Source: Desmodus rotundus (Eukaryota; Chordata; Mammalia; Chiroptera; Phyllostomidae). Taken from it: DNA of 64,000 bases. The stretch is taken from NCBI RefSeq assembly GCF_022682495.2, contig NC_071390.1:99642294-99706293 (forward strand). The letters run 5' to 3'. A program made the position numbers and the translations under genes. Of the stretch, positions 1 through 11,830 are shown piece by piece. Under the pieces are notes generated by a model, which was given only the letters and a program-made list of their open reading frames with translations, was not told where the DNA came from and ran no database searches. Within the stretch, counting starts at the first letter, position 1, and every line of letters begins with the position of its first letter.

Positions 1-333
1 GAGGATGCTCAATGATCTCAGTGAGAACTTTGACAAAGAGGAAGGAAACATAAAAATGAAGATTAAAAAAACATAAAAAGGAACCAGTCAGAAGTGAAGA
101 GTACAGGAACAAAAATTAAAAAACCACATTAGATGGAATCAACAGTAGATTCGATAAAACAGAGAACCGAATCAGTGATTGAGAAGATGAGGTAGTAGCC
201 GAGCTTCCCAGATAAGTAAGTATCAGGTAAAGGAGTTCATCACAACCAAACCAGTATTACAAGTAATGTTAAAGGGATTTTTTAGGAAGAAAAAAATTTT
301 AATTATGAATAATAAAATGGCAATAACTACATA
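1..333 (+). mobile_element. old L1/HAL1 fragment, ORF1 region into ORF2 start
   Basis: The sequence resembles L1 ORF1 DNA (aatgatctcagtgagaactt; gatggaatcaacagtagat). It jumps to the end of ORF1 (gttcatcacaaccaaaccag, aatgttaaaggga) and then to the usual ORF2 start (aataaaatggcaataactac). Its middle is missing. A SINE interrupts it and the ORF2 start resumes at 581. Old and heavily mutated. Confidence 0.75.
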
Positions 334-352
334 TCTATCAAAAATTACTTTA

Positions 353-561
353 TTTAATTAATTAATTTATTTAATTGCCTGAGAACATGTTCATTGATTT
401 TAGAGAGAGAAGAAGGGGGAGAGAGGGAGATCGATTAGTTGTCTCCTGTGTGTGCCCCTACCAGGGATGGAACCCGCAACATAGGCACGTGCCCTGACCA
501 GAAATTGAACCCATAGCCTTTTCGTATATGGGATGACACTCCAACCATAGACCCTGTCAAG
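353..561 (-). mobile_element. Ves-type tRNA-derived bat SINE, inserted in L1
   Basis: On the minus strand: tRNA-like head with a GTTCAA-type B box, a central part and a CT-rich tail segment (seen as agagagagaagaaggggga on the plus strand), with an A/T-rich 3' end at about 353-375. It is flanked by a 19-bp target duplication with two mismatches (334-352 and 562-580, tctatcaaaaattacttta type). The duplication lies in the start of L1 ORF2, so the SINE is younger than that L1. Confidence 0.85.
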
Positions 562-580
562 TCTATCAACACTTACTTTA

Positions 581-1475
581 AATGCTCCAGGCAAATGACA
601 TAGGATAGGCTGGGTGAATGGATAAAAAAAAAGGAAAGACTTTTACATGTGCTGTCTATAAGAAACTCATTTCAGATCAAAAGACACACACAGGGTGAAA
701 ATAAAAGCATGGAAAAAGCTATTTTATTAAAATAAATTTTCCTTAAGTTGTTGTAGAAATACTTTGACCAGACAAAATAGAGTTTACAACAAAGGTTCTA
801 AAAAGAGACAAGGGGAGACCCAGCAACTCCAACTCTGGGTATTTAACGGAAGAAACCCAAAACACAAAATTGAAAACACATATGCGTTTATATGTTTGTT
901 GCAGCATTATTTGCAATACCCAACATATGGAAGCAACCTAAATGTCCATCAATAGACATTGAAGTGATGCATATATAGAATGGAGTATGACACAGCCCTG
1001 AAAAGGCATGGAATCTTGCCCCCTGCAACAACGTGGATATACCTTAGAGGGGATTGTACTGAGGGAAATGAGTCAGAGAAAGACAAATGCCATAGGACTT
1101 CACTTATATATAGAATTGTAAAAAAAATAAATGAGCAAACAAAGCAGAAGCAAACTCATAGATACAGAGAACATTTTAATGGTTATCAGGTTGGGACGGG
1201 GGGCTTGAGGGACTGGGTAAAACAGGGAAAGGGATTAAGATATACACATTGGTAGTTACTAAGTAGTTACAGGATGTGAAGTAGAGCATAGGGAATATAG
1301 TCAGTAATATTGTAATAACTATGTATGATGTCAGATGGGTACTGGATTTATCAGTGATCACTTCGGAAGTTATACAAATGTCTAATCACTATGTGTATGC
1401 CTGAAACTAATATAAGATTGTATGTCAATTGTAATTGAAAAATAAAAATTGTTTAAAAATAAAATAAAAACAGAC
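581..1475 (+). mobile_element. old L1 fragment: ORF2 start joined to the 3' end
   Basis: 581-740 continues the endonuclease start of ORF2 (aatgctccaggcaaatgaca, gactggataaaa-like, agaaactcatttcagatcaa). From about 765 it jumps to the end of ORF2 and the 3' UTR (gtccatcaatagac, caacaacgtggatat, gagtcagagaaagacaaatg) and ends with cctgaaactaatataagatt plus an A-rich tail. Most of ORF2 is deleted. Confidence 0.8.
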
Positions 1476-1484
1476 TCCAAAGAG

Positions 1485-1672
1485 TTCCCTTGCCCCCTTC
1501 TATCATGTGAAGATATGCAGAGAAGTCTGCAACCCAGAAGAGGGCCCTCACCTAATCCTGATCTCCGACTCCCAGCCTCCAGGTCCGTGGGCAATAAACT
1601 TCTGTTATTTATGACCCAGCCAGTCTGCAGTAATTTGTTACAGCAACTCACACAACTAAGACACAGACCATT
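1485..1672 (+). mobile_element. MLT1/MST-type MaLR LTR fragment
   Basis: 3' part of an ERVL-MaLR LTR: ccttctatcatgtgaagata, gagggccctcacc, cccagcctccaggtccgtgg, then caataaacttctgttattta (poly(A) signal), ccagtctgcagtaatttgtt and an end near aactaagacaca. Non-coding and old. Confidence 0.7.
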
Positions 1673-1674
1673 TA

Positions 1675-4600
1675 AAAAGCAGACAGAAAGGGTATAATGA
1701 TTATAAAAGAAGAGAAAAAATCTGTATAGACAACTCAACAAAAAACAATTTTTAATAATAGTAAGAGAGATTATCCAGACAAAATTTAAATAACAAGTTG
1801 ATGACACTATCAGCAATAAACAGCTAGAATATAAGTAAAAATGCAATTCCATTTATAAGAGAAATAAATTCTAAAATACATATCTTTTTCATAAAATAAT
1901 AAAATTATAAGACATCTTGAAAGACAATACACAAACTATCTCACAGAAAAACATTAAAAATCTATTAAAGGAGAAAAAATAAAAAGATGCTTAATATAAG
2001 TCATTAGGGAAATGCAAATCAAAACCTCTTCACATACATTAAGAAAATGTAAAATAACAAATGTTGGAGAGGATGCAGAAAAATTGGAACTCTCAGACAT
2101 TGCTAGTGGGAATGTAAAATGATATAGCCACAGTGGAGAACAACCTGGTGATTTCTTAGAGAGTTCAGCATAGAATTACCATATGACTCAGCAGTTCTTC
2201 TTCGAGGTGCAAAGTAAAAGAATTGAAAGCAGATACTCAAATACTTGTACACACATATTCATAGCAGCAGTATGCACAGCAGCTAAAATGTGGGGGAAAA
2301 CAAATGAGAGGATAGACAAAATATAATTTACCTATATAGTGGAATACTATTCATCTATAAAAAACGTAGTATTGCTTTATACTACAACATGGATGATTTA
2401 TAAAAACATTATGCTAGTGAAAGAAAGCAGACACAAATCCACATTTATCTGAGAATATACGATAACTGATTTCATGACAGACTTTGAAGCTACAGTAAAT
2501 CGAGGCAGTGTGGTAGTGGCAGGTGAGTCATACAAAATGCCAGAACAGAATCCAGAACTCAGAAATAGACCCATGCAGCCCTGAGCGGTGTGGCTCAGTT
2601 GGCCAGGCGTCCTCCTGCAAAATGAAAGGCCGCTAGTTCAACTCTTGGCCAGGACATGTGCCTGAGTTGTGGATTTGGTCCCCAGATGCCCGCTCTCTTT
2701 CACACATCAGGTTTCTCTTCCTCTCTTTCTCCCTCTCTCTAAAAGTGAATAATTTAAATTTTAAAAAAGGAATAAATCCCTACATATGATCAATTGTTTT
2801 CAACAAAGGTACAATGAAAATTTAGTGGAACAAGTGGCACTGGAACAATCTCATGTCCATATGCACGAAAGTAATCCTTGCCCTCACAACATATACAAAA
2901 ATTAAGTCAAAATGGACCATGGTCTTCACTGTAAAACCTAAAACTATAAAATTTTGAAGAAAACACATATGAGAAAAATCCTCGTGACTTTGAAATAGAT
3001 AAATATTTCTTATATACTTCTCCAAAAGCACTATCTATAAGATGCAAAATTGATTTACTGGACTTCTTCAAGATTAATATTTTCTGTTTTTCTAAAGATA
3101 TTGTTAAAATAAATGTCAAGATATAAACTGAAAGAAAATATTTGCAAACACATATATGAAAAAGCACTATATGCAGACTATATAAAGAACTCTCAAAGCT
3201 TGTAGCAATTAAACAAACAATCCAATAAAACACAGGGGCAAACACTTTTGAGACACCACAAAAAAGGATATAAGAAGGGCAAGACACATGAGAAAATGCT
3301 CAGGATACCATTAGTCATAAGAGAAAATCACAATCAAGACTAGTACACATCTACTGAAATGACAAAAAACTAATTAATTTTCTTTTAATGAAAGGAAGGA
3401 GGGAAGGGGAAAGAGAGAGGGAGAGAGAGAACAGTATCAGTTGTTGGAGAGGACACACGGAACCTGGAAATATCATATTGCTGAGAGAATGCACGGTGTT
3501 ACTGCTGCTTTGGAAGACAGTTTGGCACTTTCTTAGAAGGTTGGATATATAAGCCAGCAATCTTGCCCATGTCAGTATTTATAGTAGCTTTATTCATAAT
3601 CACCAAAAATGGAATATAGCCCAATGTTCTTCATCTGGTGAGTGTATAAACAAATTATGGTATATCCAAAAGATGGCTTACTACTCAGCTATAACAGAAC
3701 AAACCACTGATACATGAGAAATGGATCTCAAATAAATTATGCTAAGTGAAAGAAGCCATTCTCAAAAGGCTTCAGGCTGTTCAATTCCATTCGTATGACA
3801 TTCTGGAAGAGACAGATCTAGAGGAACAAAAAAACGGACCAGTGATTTCCCAAAGCTGGGTCTCACATTGACTTACGTGTCAAAAATCATAGAACTCTAC
3901 CTAGAGGGCGAGTTTCAATGTTTGTAAATGCTACCCTAATGTGCCTGACAAAATGACAATAAAGCCATAATAATAAAAATATTGTGAAGCTATCATAAAA
4001 ACAGAAAATTAGACCAGTAGAACACCATTGAGAACCTAGAAAGGTATGTATTATATATGGGAGAAAATTGATAAATTGTTACCACAAAACTACTGGGAAA
4101 ACTGTTCACCTAATGGAAAAAAAATACACCTCAATATTCATTATACTACACCACATGCAAAAGTGGATTTCATGTGAATTATAGCCTAAATGTGAAAGGT
4201 AATACCACAGGCTAGTAAAAGAAAATACTAAATTATATATTTGTGATCCAAAGTTAGAGAAGTCTTCTTGAAAAATACCTCAAAAAAAAAACCCCTTAAA
4301 GTTGAAAACTTTACCACATAAAATTATTTGGGAATGCTACATGGGAAATCTAAATGGCCAACAAGTTTATTAGAGACATGGCATAAGTCATGAACAAAGG
4401 ACAAAATGCAAATTAATGAACCCATCTAAAGGTGCATATTAACATATTACTTCATGAGAATGTGGCAAACCAGCAATCCTCTCTGTTACCAGTGGCAGTT
4501 ATTAGAGAAATTAAGGATTGATATACCTTTAGACCAAGTAATTGCACGGGCTTCATAGTCTGGACGGCAGGGATATTTGATGGGGTGCCCTGCAGTAGAG

Positions 4601-4700
4601 TTTGCCGTAGTGGGGAGTTGCCTAATCTATGCCTCTGCGGTGAAATAAGCTATAAGTAGAATGTGGTGCAGGAAATACTCTGTAATGCAGTTCACCAGTG
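1675..4700 (+). mobile_element. old L1 fragments, ORF2 and 3' UTR, cut by a SINE
   Basis: Several stretches read as L1M ORF2 and 3' UTR in the plus direction: agggaaatgcaaatcaaaac and gttggagaggatgcagaaaa near 2010-2085; gtggaatactattcatctat near 2339; atgatcaattgttttcaaca near 2786; aactctcaaagcttg near 3188; and a second copy of the 'aatgga...tatccaaaagatgg' region at 3610-3980. Order and duplication of segments suggest two or more L1 copies. A Ves SINE splits one of them. A GA-rich stretch lies at 3390-3430. Confidence 0.7.
2578..2767 (+). mobile_element. Ves-type bat SINE
   Basis: Starts gccctgagcggtgtggctca (A-box region), has a B-box-like gctagttcaactc, cacatcaggtttctcttcct, a CT-rich part and a short A-rich tail. 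A diverged target duplication is visible (agaaatagacccatgca at 2561-2577 and aggaataaatccctaca near 2768-2784), so it inserted into the surrounding L1. Confidence 0.85.
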
Positions 4701-4811
4701 AGGGGCAATAAGCTAAATGTACAAAAGTTACTTAAGGTTTCTCACTTTTAAAAAGGAAATAATAAAAATACATATACAACAGAGTTACTGTGAATATAAT
4801 GAATTAATATA

Positions 4812-5188
4812 ATGTCTTAGCCCTTTGGGGCTACTATAACAAAATACCACAGACTGGGTGGCTTGTAAACATTTATTTCTCACCATTGTGGAGGCTGGAA
4901 GTACAACATCAGGTTGCTAGCACGGTCAGGTTCTGGTGAGGGCCTCCTTTTGGGTTTCAGACTGCTACTTGTCCTATGTCCTGGGGATCACAGAGAGAGG
5001 AAACAAACTCTTTCCCGAGTGTTGTAAGGGCTCTAACCCCATTTATGGGGGCTCCCCGCTCGTGACTTCATCTAGTCCCAGTCTCCTCCCAAAGGCCCCA
5101 CCTCCTTATACCATCACTTTGGGGATAGATAGGAAGGTATTTAAAGCTAACGTGAATTTTGGAGGAACATAAGCATTCAGTATATAAC
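4812..5188 (-). mobile_element. MLT1/MST-type MaLR LTR, reverse orientation
   Basis: Read on the plus strand this is the reverse complement of an ERVL-MaLR LTR: gactgggtggcttgtaaaca and tttatttctcaccattgtgg (poly(A) region), ggaggctggaagtacaacat, ggttctggtgagggcc, cctcccaaaggccccacctc, taccatcactttggggatag, and an end at gaattttggaggaacataag. Nearly full length and non-coding. Confidence 0.75.
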
Positions 5189-5189
5189 A

Positions 5190-6975
5190 TATAGTATGTG
5201 TGGAGACATTAAGACAGGACCTGACAAAATTATAAATACCCAACAAATATTATTACCATTATCTTATTGTTACCAATAATAATATGCAAGGTAATTTTTA
5301 AAAGTATTAAGTGATGCATAATTCCCATCACTAATAAATTGGTTGGTTCTGTAATTTGAGATAGAGCATTTCAGAAGCTGATTTTCCTCTTTTCTTGGCT
5401 TTCTCAACTAACCTCTCAATAAAACTTAAAGATCTGTAATGCATTATGTCGCTTTAGTAACAACCCCTGAAGCTGTTTGTGATAAGCTCTCACTATACCA
5501 TCCTTTTGTGTTTTTACTGGGAGTCTTCCTGCTCCCTCTTCAGACAGGAACTGTGAGCACCATTGCCCTCTGCTGGAGGAATGCTTAGTGTCCTGTGCAG
5601 GGTGGGGTCTCATTTTCCTGAGCTCTAAAGTTAAATTTCACGTGTTCTGGTTAGCTCATGAAATACTGTTGGGGTTACTTTATAAAGAATTTGGGTGCTG
5701 GATTACATATTGACATCTTTTTTCTTTTATTTTAATTCAAAAAATGTTGAAGTATTTCAATGGAATCTGTTCATGGGCTTAGTCCAGTTTCTGTCTGTTT
5801 CAGTTGTCTGTGCATACTCCCAGTGAGTTTAACTTTGTTTGATGATTGCTTGGTATGTTGATTTTTTTTCTTTGATTTAGTAGAAAGGTTAGAGATTGCT
5901 CTTTCAAAATAGTAGTACTGCATTTATTCCAACTTTGAAATCTGAATTTTATGCTTCCCATCGCATATGGATTAATTTATTAGAGTATTATACTCTAAAT
6001 TTATCCTTTTCTTAAATCCGTTTCTGACGTTGAGAGTTGTCCAAGGAAGGCATTTGGTTTCTTAAAAAATAAAAAAAACGAATTCCATGGAATGACATCT
6101 TCATTACTCTCTACAACTACCACAATCTTAAATGTTTTTTTGGTTTACGTCAGCTACTCAGCTACGGCAGCCAAATTCTCTCTTAATATGGTCACTATGA
6201 TATCAAATAACAGTTAATAAGCTATTTGAAAGGTAAAGAATTTTAATTTTTAAAATAATAAATATAATGAATCTCATTAAGTTTATTTTCTTTTTGACTG
6301 AACATTTTTAATTTTTTTCTTGACTAACTTTAAGATTTTAACTCTCTAAAAATGGTTAAATATGCAATTTTCCTTAAAGGTTGTTAGCTTGTTAATCTAT
6401 TTTGTTGTATCTTTAAGAACCACGTGACATGAGCTTTTCTAGTGTCTTCACTGTATTAAAGGCAAGCACCCCTCCCCCACACTACTGAAACATCCTGTGC
6501 TCAACACATTCCTCACTACATTCATTTTAGTCCTATTAAAAATTAATAGTAATTACATGAACAGTTCTGAACTTCCAGCCTTACTGATGAGTTAGAAGAT
6601 GAGCAATGATCTGTAGTTGGGAAGGTTCGCTCTCCACATCATCGTCTGCTCTGACTCTTACACTCCTACGTGCCTCGGAAAAGTGTCTTACCAAGCGAAA
6701 ACAAATGCAGAAATGACAAGAAGGGCCCTGAGAGGGAATTCAGTGGTGGTAGTGAAGCAGGGTGCAGCCAAGAGGAGGGCCCCAAGAAGGGATTTGTAAT
6801 GGGGTCCAGGACTCAGGGTGTCCAGGAAATATTAGAAAAATGTATGTAGGATGTCTTCACCCCCACAGGCCTGAGCCAAGGGGGATGGGACACATGGAAC
6901 AGGGCCATTCAGAGTTGTTTTGGGTAGCAAGAGCTTTGCAGCTAACCCCTGGCACAGTCATTTAACATATCTATA
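5190..6975. other. intergenic, nothing recognised
   Basis: AT-rich sequence downstream of the DKK2 locus. No coding pattern, RNA gene or repeat that I can name. Confidence 0.5.
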
Positions 6976-6979
6976 ACCT

Positions 6980-7885
6980 TTAACTGGTTTCATGGATGTG
7001 TTAAGTAGCTGTGGCCATGCTTTGAGCCAGGGGGATGGGACCAAATTCCACCCAGGATGGGACTGGGAAGTAACTCCCCCTGGTTACAGGGCCTGCGTGA
7101 GAGCGTGGAGATGATTGGCTCCACGTCATGGGGCCACACCTGCCCAGACTTACTATGGCAGCCCAGTAAAGCTGGAAGAATACAGGGATGCTGGCAGGTG
7201 TAGCTGACTGTAGGAGGAGTCAGAAATGGGGCTGCAAAGGAAGATGGGCACTGGGATTTAAACCTAGGCCCGGCAGCCATAGAAAGAGGAGAGACCACAA
7301 GGCTTCAAAGTAGTGGGGAGGACCACAAGGTTTTAGGAGAGAAGAAGAGACCACGCGGCTCTGAAGTAAATGGGAGAACCACGAGGCTCTGAAGCAAGTA
7401 GATAGATAGAGGTCCATGTGGTTCTGAAGTGGGGAAAAGAGACCCCTCGATTCTGAGGGAAAGGAAGAGGACCACGAGGTTTTGGAGTGCTTCTTCTTGC
7501 CACGCGGCTTAGGCAGCAGGAGAGACTTTGCAGCCATAGAGAAAGGGGAGAGAGGACTCTTGCTGGTGGGCCATGAGAAGGTGCCACACGGCTTTGGATT
7601 AACTGGAGATTGCAGCAGCCACACAGCGGATGGTGCCGGGAGCCTGAATCACGGACTTCTACATCTTTTCCTGAGACACGGTACCCCGGACTGGGCACAG
7701 GGAGAGGGAAGGACTGTGCATCTGTGGGTATTCTAGAGGACTTTAGTATCTTATTGAAGACATTAGGCCATTACTCTAAGTCTGTGTAACTTTTAAATAA
7801 ACAATTCCTTTCCTTTTCACCAGTCTCTGGCATTGAGAGACGTCCTTCCTCTGGCGGCGGGCATTGCGAACCTAGCAGGTGGAGG
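6980..7885 (+). mobile_element. probable solo LTR with internal tandem repeat
   Basis: GC-richer than its surroundings, with an LTR-like layout. A block of regulatory-looking sequence from about 6997 (tgtgttaagtagctgtggcc) is followed by a 28-bp tandem array (7294 to about 7530). Then come AATAAA at 7796-7801 and a downstream R/U5-like piece (ccagtctctggcattgagag). I see no gag, pol or env next to it and could not define terminal duplications, so the ends are approximate. It could instead be another composite repeat. Long frames on either strand here are products of the tandem array. Confidence 0.5.
7294..7530 (+). repeat. 28-bp minisatellite, about 8 units
   Basis: Units begin accac(a/g)(a/c)gg(c/t)t(c/t)t and recur at 7294, 7322, 7350, 7378, 7413, 7442, 7471 and 7499. 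The spacing is 28, 28, 28, 35, 29, 29 and 28 bp. The 35-bp unit carries a small gatagataga expansion. More degenerate units (for example gccacacggctttgg at 7583) follow. Confidence 0.85.
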
Positions 7886-10685
7886 CGTGGGGGAAGGAAC
7901 CTCCAGAGACAGAAAGGCGGAATCCTTTCTGTAATAATTTATCGTGAAGGAACCACCCCTGCTTCTGCTCGGTAACAGTAGTTGAGGATATGTATTTAAA
8001 AGAATATAGTATGGGCAAAGAAGAATCCTCTGCTAGGGTGAGATGTGAGGGAATAGTCATGGTAATGAGCTGGAAAACAGGAAACATCCCACTGGTTTGG
8101 GAAACAAGCAACTAAGGTGGACTTCAAATCTATTTGAAGTTATCCCTCTAAGGTAATTTATATGAAGTTTTATCTAGCAAAAGGGAGGTGATTTGGGAAA
8201 ATCTGTATTGAAGTCCACTACAGGAAAACATTTCAAGTTTGCCATGTACCTGTTTGAGTGTTCTGAGACTGTGCAAAGACATAATGACTATGCTAGAATT
8301 GCCAGAAATTGAATTTGTAGAGCTTTAAAGAGGTGCTATAGAGCTTGTATTTGATAGGATCTTTTTGGTTGATTGGTGAGCTTCTTTGCCAATTTACCCG
8401 ATAGTGCTCTTGCTTTGGAAGGCCAGGACATTGGGAACAGCACCTGAATACAAATGCTTCAGGCTGGCACATCAGATCCTCTGTTTAATCACTGAAAAGG
8501 CTGTAGCACTGATGAAGGTAACCATCTTTGCAGAGAAAGTATTTTGTGGTCAAATATTTTTTCAGTATCCTTTGGCAAGAAGCTGTGATGCTAGAGAATG
8601 GACTTTTTGGGAGGAGAAATCAAGATTTTATTAGAAATCAAGCAAGTGGATTAAGGAGGAAAATGGCCACATAGAATTAAATTTTACAGAGAATATCTTC
8701 AAGTATACAGAGTATATTAACAATAAAGACCCCTGATATTAAAGTTTACTAGCTCATGTGCCATCTTCTATTGGATATTTAATTTGCTTTGCTTCCCAAA
8801 TCCACAAGATAAATACAAGGTTTTTATATTTTCTAACTAACTGAAACCCAGTCTAAGCAATTTTGTACTTTATTTTTTGGCAGCATGTTTTCAAAACTGT
8901 TATAATTAAAACTGGAGTCATTCTTTCCCTCTTATGCCATGAATTTATTTGAGCTTCAAAATTATTTGTCATCCATCCTTAGGCTTCTTGGCATTTCCGC
9001 CCATTTCTTTACAGAAATTTCTTTACAGCTGTTCAGCGTGAAGTCGAAGTCAGAGTCACCCAGCTCTAGGTTACAAGGCAACATCAAATCTCCACTTTTT
9101 CCAGATTCGGATTAGGTGGGAATGTAAAGCCATAAGTGTCTCTAACACTTAAAAAAACCCTCTAGCATTCAGGGGTTGATGCTGGTCAAGTCTGTTAAGC
9201 TAGAAACTGTGTTTCCCAGAATCTCCTCCCCTGTATGGGTCCAGGTTAGAATTCAAACAAAACCAAGGAAGCAGAGAGGAAACAGGTCTCGTTTGCTGAC
9301 AGATGTTTGCAAGGACAGATTTAGGATGCCTACCAGGTCTAGTTTATCTTCTTTGTCCTCTGCTTCAGGACTACTGCCGGACACTTGACCATGACCCCAC
9401 AGAGATGGTAGCTACACAGACAGAAGACCTTCCCATAAACCTCACCACAAGATCCCATTGCATGGACTCCTTGTAGCAGCAGGTATACTTGGCTTCTACA
9501 GTAACTGGCTGGCAACTCCCTCTTTTATCCCCTAAATCTATTTTCAGACCTTCTTTCCCAACTTCTCTTACAATTAAAAAGTATATAACTACTATAATCC
9601 ATTTTCCGCAACACTCATTATGTGTCTGCTATCAACACTGAGCCCAAACCCACAAAATGGGAACTTCCCTATCTTAATTTTTTAAAAAAATTGGTTCATG
9701 CACTCACAACTCTTTTTCTTATTCTCTCTTCTCTTTCCTCAGCATTTCAGATTAGTCTTTGTGATGGCTCCTATGTAATGAATGTTTCAAATGATTAAGT
9801 CCATGATACTAAAACACAACAAAATCTTTTGTAACATTTATGCCTATTGAAATTTTCTTTATAAAAAGGTTTAAAGTCAAAATTTTTCTATTCATTGATT
9901 ATGATGATACTTTGACTGATTAGTGTGAGCAAATTTTTGAGAGAGAAAATACTGACCAAGACAGACCTGGTCATGAAATTTAAAATCTAGTGATTCATTA
10001 CTGGCAAATAGTCAAAAAAATGCAGCATAAACAGTGTTATGATGGGGAAGGCATAAAGGAATAGTAGCATCCCAGACCGGTGGAAGGAAGGGCCAATAAT
10101 ATTGCCTAGAAGTAATGAGACCTATCTTTATATAAATATATATATATTCCCTCCCCCACCCCGGGAAAAGGAACAGACTAATCAGCAGCCTGAGACGAGA
10201 AGGAAATGGTGAATTCCTTAGAGGAATTGAATGTGTTTAGTATGGTGAGAATACTGAGTGGCAATAAGTAACAAAGCAGAAAACTGGAAAGTTAAAAAAG
10301 GACTTTTAAGCTGTATTATTCTAAGAATAATAAGGGCTGATTATAGGACATTAGTCAAGGGAATCATACAATTGTACTTTGTTGTGAAAATATCACTCTC
10401 TGCAGCATAAAGAAATGAACTGGAAGAAAGGATGGATTAACTGGGGATGAGAACAAAGACAGAGCAGTCAGTCAGGGAGCCGCATGACTAATCCTGGGGC
10501 TGGTGGCCCCCAGCTGATAGATAATCAGAATAAAGATTATCTTTGTGATTCACTGAATGTCGGGGAAAGCAGAAATGGATGATGACTCCCGAGTTTCTTG
10601 CTTGGGCAAATAGAGAGGTGGTGGTTGTGAACTACCTTTCAGTCTTCAGTAAATTCTCTGGGCGTTAGTTTCCAAATAGAATTCA
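7886..10685. other. intergenic, nothing recognised
   Basis: No gene, RNA or repeat that I can identify. A short AT dinucleotide run sits at 10132-10148, followed by a CCC-rich patch. Confidence 0.5.
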
Positions 10686-10689
10686 ATGG

Positions 10690-11170
10690 CCTATTTTAAA
10701 AACTATGGTCATTGGACTCCCAGCACACCTTTTGCAACATGATTGTGCTGCTTTTTCCATAAACTGATAGAATTACTTCCCTACCCCTTGGATCTTGACT
10801 GACCTTGTGACTTTCGTTGGCCAACAGAATGTGGCAAAGTGACTATGCCAGTTCTGTGGTCAGGTTACAAAGGTTTCGCATGCTGTTGCTCTGTCTCCTG
10901 AAACCCTGCCACTGCCACATGAACAAACCCGGGCCAGCCTGATGGATGATGAGACAACATGAAGGGGAGATGCCAGACATCCCAGCTGAGATTATCTGAG
11001 GCCAGCCTATACTCAGCCAACCTTCCAAAATGTGGGACTGGAAAGATTCACAGAGCTCCTCGGTAGCCAACCACAGGTGTGTGCATAGGCTCAAAGGAGA
11101 CCAAGGAAAACATTCAAACTACCTAAAGATGTATGAGTGATAATTAATGTTTATAGTTTTGGGTGACGGA
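10690..11170 (+). mobile_element. old MaLR/MLT1-class LTR
   Basis: Diverged LTR-like sequence: gattgtgctgctttttccat, cccctaccccttggatctt-like, ttggccaacagaatgtggca, agtgactatgccagttctg, cgggccagcctgatggatga and an end near tttatagttttgggtgacgg. The motif order matches MaLR LTRs that I recognise. Non-coding. Confidence 0.55.
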
Positions 11171-11199
11171 CCCATCAACTGGTTTCATTTCCCTTATTT

Positions 11200-11830
11200 T
11201 GGCCACTAGAATAATCTCATCAAAACATAAATTAGATCATGACATTCTCCTCAAAATACAGCAATGGTTCAGATTTCAGTCACAGTAAAGAGTTGCAGTC
11301 CTTCCAAAAAGCCCGTCATGGCCTGCCCACTGTCTGCCTCTGCTTCCATCTATGACTATCTCCTCCACTCACTTTTCTGCAGTTGCCCTGGGCTCCTTGC
11401 AGTGTGCGCGATCTCTCTCAGCTTACCCTACCACCCTACTCTCCAGCAATCGCGCTCGTTGTGCCCTCTGCCCAGAATGCTCTTTCTCTAGCTATCCACC
11501 TGGCTTACTCCTCCAGCTCCTTCAGCTCTTGACTCAACTGTTATTTTCTCCCTGAGGTTCTTCCCCAACTATTTGAAATAGCAACTCCACTCTACCCCAG
11601 CCTCTCTATCTACCTTCCATGGCTTATTTTTCTCCCTATGGCTTAATAGGATCTAGCATGTAATGTATTTTATTTGTGTGTTTTACAATTATTTATTTAT
11701 ATTCTTATTGTAAATACATGGCATTAGAGATTGTTGTCTACTTAACTCACTCTTCTACCCCGGATCTTTAAATAGAACTTGGTTTATAGTAACTTTCAAT
11801 TTAAAAAATTGTTCAATGAATGAATACATC
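11200..11830 (+). mobile_element. L2 LINE 3' end
   Basis: Typical order of the 3' end of L2: gacattctcctcaaaataca, ccttccaaaaagcccgtcat, gccctctgcccagaatgctc, ccagctccttcagctcttga (end of ORF2), ctccctgaggttcttcccca, a 3' UTR with tttatttttctccctatggc, and a final aatgaatgaata run at about 11815. Old and non-functional. Confidence 0.75.

Noticed and set aside
7220..7698. Long minus-strand open frames with repeated Pro/Arg/Gly-type motifs
   Set aside because: They arise from the 28-bp tandem array in the LTR-like element; the same array opens frames in more than one register.
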